Source: CAMDMI01 sp044359055
Lineage (GTDB): Bacteria > Bacteroidota > Bacteroidia > Cytophagales > Flexibacteraceae
Reading direction: 5' to 3'
NCBI GenBank assembly: GCA_044359055.1
Contig: JBIKMV010000091.1
Location: forward strand, 1 to 10,713
DNA: 10,713 nucleotides
The position numbers and the translations under genes were made by a program. The notes beneath the pieces are model-generated. The model saw only the letters and a program-made list of their open reading frames with translations. It made no database searches and was not told where the DNA came from. Positions 6,405 to 10,713 of this stretch are shown here, piece after piece (positions within the stretch are counted from its first letter, which is position 1; each line of letters opens with the position of its first letter).

Positions 6405-7484
6405 TCACGCTCTGTCCAGACGGCTGCGCAAATAAAAATCAACCAATACCAATGCCGCCATCGCTTCCACAATGGGTACTGCCCTGGGGAGTACACAGGG
6501 GTCGTGCCGGCCCTTGCCGGCTATCACCACCGCATTTCCCTCTGCATCTACCGAATTTTGCTCCTGCATGATGGTGGCCACTGGTTTAAAGACCACATCG
6601 AAACAAATTTCGGCCCCGTTGGATATCCCGCCCTGAACTCCGCCCGAATGGTTGGTTCTGGTTTTTATCTTCCCCCCCTCGGAATAAAAAACATCGTTGT
6701 GTTCCGAACCTTTCATCCCCACCGAGTCGAAACCGGAACCTATCTGAAAACCCTTGGCCGCATTGATACTCAGCATGGCTTTGCCGAGTTCGGCATGTAG
6801 TTTGTCGAATACAGGCTCGCCCCAGCCGGCCGGTACCCCGCTGCACACACAGGAAACAATGCCCCCGATGGTATCCTGCTCTTCCCTGATCTGCTCAATG
6901 TAGCGGGCCATTTCGGCTGCCTTTTCCGGGTCCGGACAGCGAACCGGGTTGGTGTCAGCCACATTCAGGTCGTATAGCGACCAGGGCTTTGGCAATGTCA
7001 GATGCCCCACCCGGCTTACAAAGGCAAAAATTTCTACACCGGCAGACTTTAGAATTTGTTTGGCTACAGCCCCGGCTGCCACCCTGGCAGCGGTTTCCCG
7101 GGCCGAACTCCTCCCGCCACCCCTGTGGTCCCGTATGCCGTACTTTTCCTGATAGGTAAAATCGGCATGCGAGGGCCGGAAAGCCTGCGCCAGATGTTGG
7201 TAATCTTCCGGTTTCGGGTCTTCATTGGGTATGAAAAGGCAAAGCGGTGTTCCTGTGGTTTTGCCCTCAAAAATTCCCGACAGCACCCGGAATTGGTCCG
7301 CCTCTTTCCGGGGCGAACTCAGGCTGCTTTGCCCGGGCTTGCGCCTGTCCAGCTCTTTCTGTATGCCGTTCAGATTCAGTTCTATGCCGGCAGGGCAGCC
7401 ATCTATCACCACCCCGATTCCCTGACCATGAGATTCTCCGAAGGTGGTGATTACAAATGCTTTGCCGTAAGAATTTCCTGTCAT
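6405..7484 (-). CDS. aroC: Chorismate synthase (AroC)
   Basis: A 359-residue chorismate synthase, close to the usual length of about 360. It catalyses the last shikimate-pathway step, converting 5-enolpyruvylshikimate-3-phosphate to chorismate with reduced FMN, in the cytoplasm. Motifs are complete: 'GNSYGKAFVITTFGESHG' at the N-terminus with catalytic-type His19, 'RRKPGQSSLSSPRKE', 'RPSHADFTYQEKYGIRDHRG' with His106, 'GGGRSSARETAARVAAGAVA', and the C-terminal 'TNHSGGVQGGISNG' plus 'GRHDPCVLPRAVPIVEAM'. Start ATG 7484 overlaps the TGA of the upstream anchored-protein gene (ATGA), so translation is probably coupled. Its product chorismate is the substrate of PabB, encoded on the opposite strand about 5 kb away; that is a pathway link, not an operon. 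Confidence 0.97.
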   Translation of the reverse strand: MTGNSYGKAFVITTFGESHGQGIGVVIDGCPAGIELNLNGIQKELDRRKPGQSSLSSPRKEADQFRVLSGIFEGKTTGTPLCLFIPNEDPKPEDYQHLAQAFRPSHADFTYQEKYGIRDHRGGGRSSARETAARVAAGAVAKQILKSAGVEIFAFVSRVGHLTLPKPWSLYDLNVADTNPVRCPDPEKAAEMARYIEQIREEQDTIGGIVSCVCSGVPAGWGEPVFDKLHAELGKAMLSINAAKGFQIGSGFDSVGMKGSEHNDVFYSEGGKIKTRTNHSGGVQGGISNGAEICFDVVFKPVATIMQEQNSVDAEGNAVVIAGKGRHDPCVLPRAVPIVEAMAALVLVDFYLRSRLDRA

Positions 7485-8332
7485 TTTCGTGTCATCAAAA
7501 ATAGATTTCCCTGTTCATTGCCCAGCAAAAGGCTGTCTCTTCCCCAGTAGCACAGCGACTCAGATTGCCGCATCGGCCAGTATGCCAGACAACAATCGGG
7601 AGCCGGAATGCGGGACATGCCTTTGGAAAGCGAAAAGAAGTAAATTTTTCCATAAGTAAGCAGGGCGAGTTCTTTCCCGTCGGGGCGTAGTGCTGCTGAG
7701 GTTACCATACCCGATATCTCTGTTATTTGTTTGGGCCGGAGGATATATTTCCCTCCTCTGGCCGGAACGGCAAATACCAGACTGCTCCTTTCCTTTTTGT
7801 CTTTCGAAAAGAGGTACAGGCTGTCGGCATGCCATACCATAGCCTCGAAGTCGCAGGCCGATTTTTCTCCTTGTTCGTTTAGAACCGAAATTTGGATTAT
7901 TCCCTCCGGAATTCTGGTTATAGAATTGTAAATCAGAATTTTCAGTTCTTTTTTTCTGTAAAAATTATTCCCGATATCGCCGATAAACAGTCTGCCTCTG
8001 CCATCTCCACTGATGTCTTCCCAATCGCGGTTCGAAAAGGGAATGAACATCCGGGACTTTAGGTTTCCCCTTGCCGAAATCAGAAAAAGGCAGGAGTCGG
8101 AGTCGTCGTTGAAGGTATAAAACAAGCTGTCGCTGCGCCGCAGCAAGCCCGAACTTTCACTGATAAGCGGAGACACGATCCGGCCAAAGGGTCCTATAGC
8201 GAACATGCGGCTGCCCTTGCAGTGCTCATTGTAAATGGCCCGGTGACGGAAAATCTGCCAGAGCAAAAGCCCGCCTAATGCGAGGGCAGAAATGAAAAAA
8301 ATTTTCCGGTAAGGGGTTTTCAAACAGCGCAA
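7481..8332 (-). CDS. Membrane-anchored ESSGL/WEDI-type protein of unknown function
   Basis: A protein of about 283 residues with a basic N-terminus, one hydrophobic segment (about residues 11-28) and an extracytoplasmic remainder, so a signal anchor or uncleaved signal peptide. The domain begins with 'SESSGLLRRSDSLFYTFNDD' and continues with 'NRDWEDISGDGRGRLFIGDI' followed by 'GNN'. This ESSGL / D-WEDI / GDxGNN pattern is shared by many uncharacterised exported proteins in Bacteroidota that look like beta-propellers. Repeated short strands ('LFIGDIGNN', 'LYLFSKDKK', 'LALLTYGKIYFFSL') fit that fold. No ATG occurs before residue 43 and an in-frame stop lies upstream, so the start is TTG 8332 or TTG 8323. 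The gene overlaps aroC by 4 nt. A regulatory or metabolic link to aroC is not shown; the coupling may be incidental. Confidence 0.72.
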   Translation of the reverse strand: MRCLKTPYRKIFFISALALGGLLLWQIFRHRAIYNEHCKGSRMFAIGPFGRIVSPLISESSGLLRRSDSLFYTFNDDSDSCLFLISARGNLKSRMFIPFSNRDWEDISGDGRGRLFIGDIGNNFYRKKELKILIYNSITRIPEGIIQISVLNEQGEKSACDFEAMVWHADSLYLFSKDKKERSSLVFAVPARGGKYILRPKQITEISGMVTSAALRPDGKELALLTYGKIYFFSLSKGMSRIPAPDCCLAYWPMRQSESLCYWGRDSLLLGNEQGNLFLMTRK

Positions 8333-8365
8333 TACCGGTTTCGGATCCGGCAGAAATCAAGGCTT

Positions 8366-8373
8366 CAAAGGTA
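8366..8373 (-). promoter_or_regulatory. Candidate Bacteroidota -7 promoter element for the 8332 gene and aroC
   Basis: Read on the minus strand, the site is TACCTTTG, an exact match to the TAnnTTTG -7 consensus of Bacteroidota primary sigma factors, 33 nt ahead of the TTG start at 8332. The -33 region lacks a clear TTTG at the usual 19-21 nt spacing, so the call rests on the -7 match and its position in a divergent intergenic region. Confidence 0.35.
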
Positions 8374-8409
8374 GGGAATGAAAGTAAAATGAAATTTGAG
8401 AAAAAAATG

Positions 8410-8445
8410 GGTGCCTGTCAGTGAAACTGAAATTAGTTTCGCACC
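8410..8445 (+). promoter_or_regulatory. Hairpin directly abutting the dNTPase start codon
   Basis: GAAACT (8423-8428) pairs with AGTTTC (8435-8440) around a 6-nt loop. An outer pair GGTGC (8410-8414) with GCACC (8441-8445) can close an 8-nt internal bulge. The last base of the stem touches the ATG at 8446. If this region is transcribed, the fold would occupy the ribosome landing site. There is no Shine-Dalgarno sequence, as is normal in this phylum. Any regulatory role is inferred. Confidence 0.3.
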
Positions 8446-9696
8446 ATGACCAGCAAGGGCAAAATCATCAATGATCCGGTACACGGCTTTATCAGCATTC
8501 CCGGAGGATTGATTCAGGATGTAGTGGATCATCCTTATTTTCAAAGACTTAGGCGGATTAAGCAGCTGGGCCTAACCGACATGGTGTATCCCGGAGCACA
8601 ACATACCCGCTTTCACCATGCCCTTGGTGCCATGCATCTGATGGGCCTTGCCCTCGAAAATCTCAGGCAGAAAGGGCACCAAATTTCCCGGGATGAAGAA
8701 ACGGCTGCCCGCCTTGCCATCCTGCTCCATGATATTGGCCACGGGCCTTTTTCACATGCTTTGGAAAACAGCATATTGCAGGATGTCCACCACGAAAAAA
8801 TGTCCCTGGTTTTTATCGACAGACTTAATTTTTTACTGGGGGGAAAACTCGATATGGCCCGCGCCATGTTTCTGGGTCAGTATCCGCGGCCTTTCTTCAA
8901 TCAGCTGATTTCGGGTCAGCTGGATATAGACCGCATCGACTACCTCAGGCGGGATTGCTTTTTTTCAGGAGTTGCGGAGGGCGCCATTTCGGCCGAGCGC
9001 ATTCTGAGTATGCTGGAGGTGCATCAGGACCGGTTGGTGGTGGAAGAAAAAGCCATTTACTCGATAGAAAACTTTCTCAGCTCCCGCCGGCTGATGTACT
9101 GGCAGGTGTACCTGCACAAAACCACCGTAAGTGCTGAAGAAATGCTGATTCAGCTGATGCGCAGGGCCAGGGTTTTGATAGCAGGCGGTGCAAGACTAAG
9201 TATGACGGCTGCCCTGGAGCCGTTTTTTCTCCGCAATTTCGGCTGGCAGGATTTCATTTCCGACCCTGCCCACCTCAATGCTTTTTCCCTGATTGATGAC
9301 TACGACATCTGGTATTGCATCAAATCTTGGGTTTCCAGCCCCGATTTCGTATTGGCTTATCTGAGCCGTGGGCTCATGGAAAGGCGACTGCTGAAAGTAG
9401 CCATATCGGCCCGCCCCTCAGGCGAATATTACCTGCAGCAACTCAGGGAAAATTTTCAGGCAAATCTGGGAATCAGTGCCGTAGAAGCTACCTATCTGGT
9501 CTTCGAAAAGGAGGTCAGCAATTCGGCTTATATATCCGGTGGAAATCAGATTTTTATCAAAACCCGGAAGGGTGAAATCATGGATGTGGCCAATGCCACA
9601 GACCTGCCTAATATCCATGCCATGGCCACCGAGGTGAAAAAATATATTGTCTGCCAACCCAAACCTATATCTTTGCATCCTTTTGCGGAAAAATAA
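8446..9696 (+). CDS. HD-domain dNTP triphosphohydrolase-like protein (SAMHD1/EF1143 type)
   Basis: A 416-residue HD-superfamily phosphohydrolase. The N-terminal 'KIINDPVHGFISIP' and 'PYFQRLRRIKQLGL' are typical of the SAMHD1-like dNTPases. Metal-binding residues are intact: His58 in 'TRFHHALG', His95-Asp96 in 'LLHDIGHGPFSHAL', and Asp162 in 'QLDIDRIDYLRRD', where Tyr166 matches the nucleotide-contacting tyrosine of SAMHD1. His99 and His104 match the catalytic histidines of that enzyme. The likely reaction is dNTP to deoxynucleoside plus triphosphate, controlling nucleotide pools; specificity and allosteric activation cannot be read here. ATG 8446 is the only sensible start. lpxD begins 3 nt after the stop, so the two are co-transcribed, an arrangement I associate with Bacteroidota. 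Confidence 0.88.
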   Translation: MTSKGKIINDPVHGFISIPGGLIQDVVDHPYFQRLRRIKQLGLTDMVYPGAQHTRFHHALGAMHLMGLALENLRQKGHQISRDEETAARLAILLHDIGHGPFSHALENSILQDVHHEKMSLVFIDRLNFLLGGKLDMARAMFLGQYPRPFFNQLISGQLDIDRIDYLRRDCFFSGVAEGAISAERILSMLEVHQDRLVVEEKAIYSIENFLSSRRLMYWQVYLHKTTVSAEEMLIQLMRRARVLIAGGARLSMTAALEPFFLRNFGWQDFISDPAHLNAFSLIDDYDIWYCIKSWVSSPDFVLAYLSRGLMERRLLKVAISARPSGEYYLQQLRENFQANLGISAVEATYLVFEKEVSNSAYISGGNQIFIKTRKGEIMDVANATDLPNIHAMATEVKKYIVCQPKPISLHPFAEK

Positions 9697-9699
9697 AGA

Positions 9700-10713
9700 A
9701 TGGAGTTTTCGGCCGGTCAGATTGCCGCTCTCGTACAGGGAGAAGTTGAAGGTGATGCCAACATATTGATTTCCAATGTAGCCAGGATAGAAGAGGGATC
9801 TCTGGGCTGCATTTCTTTTTTGGCCAATCCCAAATACGAACCCTGGATATACACCACCCGCTCTTCCGTGGTGATGGTGTCCGACTCCTTTCAGGCCCGG
9901 CGGCCGGTAGCCGCTACCCTCATCCGGGTAAACGACCCTTACACCAGTTTTACACTTTTATTACAAGAATATCAGCGTCTTACCTCACTCCAAAAAAGGG
10001 GAACCGAAGAGCCCTCTTTTCTTTCACAAACCTCCACTGTCGGCGAAAATGGCTACAGGGGAGCCTTTTCCTATATAGGCGAAAATTGCCGGATAGGCTC
10101 AAATGTAAAAATTTATCCTCAGGTCTATATTGGTGATAATGTGGAGATTGGTGACAATACAATTTTGCTTCCCGGAGTAAAAATTTACCAGGGATGCAAA
10201 ATCGGAAAATATTGTACCATCGCCGCAGGCGCAGTTATTGGCAGCGATGGCTTTGGATTTGCACCCCAGACCGACGGAACCTACAAAAATATACCCCAGC
10301 TGGGCATCGTCGTCATCGAAGACCATGTTGACATAGGTGCCAACACCACCGTAGACAGGGCCACCATGGGCGCTACCATCATCCGTAAGGGTGTGAAACT
10401 CGATAATCTCGTGCAGATAGCCCACAATGTGGAAATCGGAGAAAACACCGTCATTGCCGCTCAGACCGGCGTATCGGGCTCCACCAAAGTGGGCAAAAAC
10501 TGCATCATCGCCGGTCAGGTGGGTGTGGTCGGCCACATCAAAATTGCCGACCGTACCTCCGTGGGTGCGCAATCCGGTATTTCAAAGGGAGTTTTCAGAG
10601 AAGGTACTGCCCTCTTTGGCAGCCCGGCCATCGAATACACCGATCAGCTCAAATCCATTATCGTCTACCGGAAACTTCCGCAGATGCTCCGCCGCATAGA
10701 AGAAATGGAAAAG
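9700..10713 (+). CDS. lpxD: UDP-3-O-acylglucosamine N-acyltransferase (LpxD), 3' end cut off
   Basis: The frame runs from ATG 9700 through the right edge (338 codons, no stop); typical LpxD proteins have about 340-350 residues, so only the last few are missing. It transfers a 3-hydroxyacyl chain from acyl carrier protein to UDP-3-O-acylglucosamine in lipid A synthesis on the inner face of the cytoplasmic membrane. The N-terminal uridine-binding domain includes 'GCISFLANPKYEPWIYTT'. From about residue 125, hexapeptide repeats form a left-handed beta-helix ('YIGENCRIGSNVKIYP', 'YIGDNVEIGDNTIL'). Conserved 'GSDGFGFAP' and 'LDNLVQIAHNVEIG' follow, with the catalytic histidine at about His242 (His239 in E. 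coli). Presence of lpxD implies a Gram-negative outer membrane. Further lpx genes probably follow outside the window. Confidence 0.96.
   Translation, partial: MEFSAGQIAALVQGEVEGDANILISNVARIEEGSLGCISFLANPKYEPWIYTTRSSVVMVSDSFQARRPVAATLIRVNDPYTSFTLLLQEYQRLTSLQKRGTEEPSFLSQTSTVGENGYRGAFSYIGENCRIGSNVKIYPQVYIGDNVEIGDNTILLPGVKIYQGCKIGKYCTIAAGAVIGSDGFGFAPQTDGTYKNIPQLGIVVIEDHVDIGANTTVDRATMGATIIRKGVKLDNLVQIAHNVEIGENTVIAAQTGVSGSTKVGKNCIIAGQVGVVGHIKIADRTSVGAQSGISKGVFREGTALFGSPAIEYTDQLKSIIVYRKLPQMLRRIEEMEK

Noticed and set aside
8391..8398. GAAATTTG as a -7 element for the dNTPase gene
   Set aside because: The first consensus base is wrong and no -33 element is found at the right spacing.
10099..10572. 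157-codon glycine-rich frame antisense to lpxD
   Set aside because: Its repetitive look is the mirror of the LpxD hexapeptide repeats; the sense strand has all LpxD motifs.
1..10713. CRISPR array, tRNA, integrase, transposase or defence genes
   Set aside because: None was seen on either strand; the only repeat pair is short, diverged and has two units.

Overview
The window looks like chromosomal housekeeping DNA from a member of the Bacteroidota, probably Bacteroidales-like. This is inferred from several signs: the HD-domain dNTPase-lpxD pair, an ftsE with no ftsX beside it, DUF3108 and ESSGL/WEDI-type proteins, weak Shine-Dalgarno sequences, and a TAnnTTTG-type -7 element. No integrase, transposase, CRISPR array, toxin-antitoxin pair, tRNA or rRNA was seen.

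Layout. At 1-1693 on the + strand lies the 3' end of an NAD(P)H-binding SDR-like gene, followed one base later by pabB (aminodeoxychorismate synthase component I). pabB converges on a long minus-strand block. Read in transcription order from 5918 down to 1712, that block holds a transaldolase, a 78-residue unknown protein, ftsE, a histone-deacetylase-family gene, a DUF3108 exported protein and a TerC-family membrane protein. The first four are packed with an 8-nt overlap, a 12-nt gap and a 2-nt gap, and so look like one operon. The last two follow after gaps of 107 and 59 nt.

Positions 5919-6404 form the only long stretch without a convincing gene. It holds two diverged copies of a repeat of about 90 bp with a small hairpin, bracketed by an exact 9-bp direct repeat. 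Next, on the minus strand, a membrane-anchored ESSGL/WEDI-type protein (start 8332) overlaps aroC (chorismate synthase) by 4 nt. A 113-nt divergent intergenic region separates it from the + strand pair of a SAMHD1-like HD dNTPase and lpxD (lipid A synthesis); lpxD runs off the right edge.

How the genes fit together. AroC makes chorismate, and PabB uses chorismate for folate synthesis, although the two are not in one operon. LpxD serves outer-membrane lipid A synthesis. FtsE is the ATPase of the FtsEX division complex. I see no clearly new multi-gene system. The most unusual items are the 9-bp-bracketed repeat block at 6042-6336, the 78-aa protein co-transcribed with and in frame with an orphan ftsE, the uncharacterised anchored protein coupled to aroC, and the hairpin abutting the dNTPase start codon.
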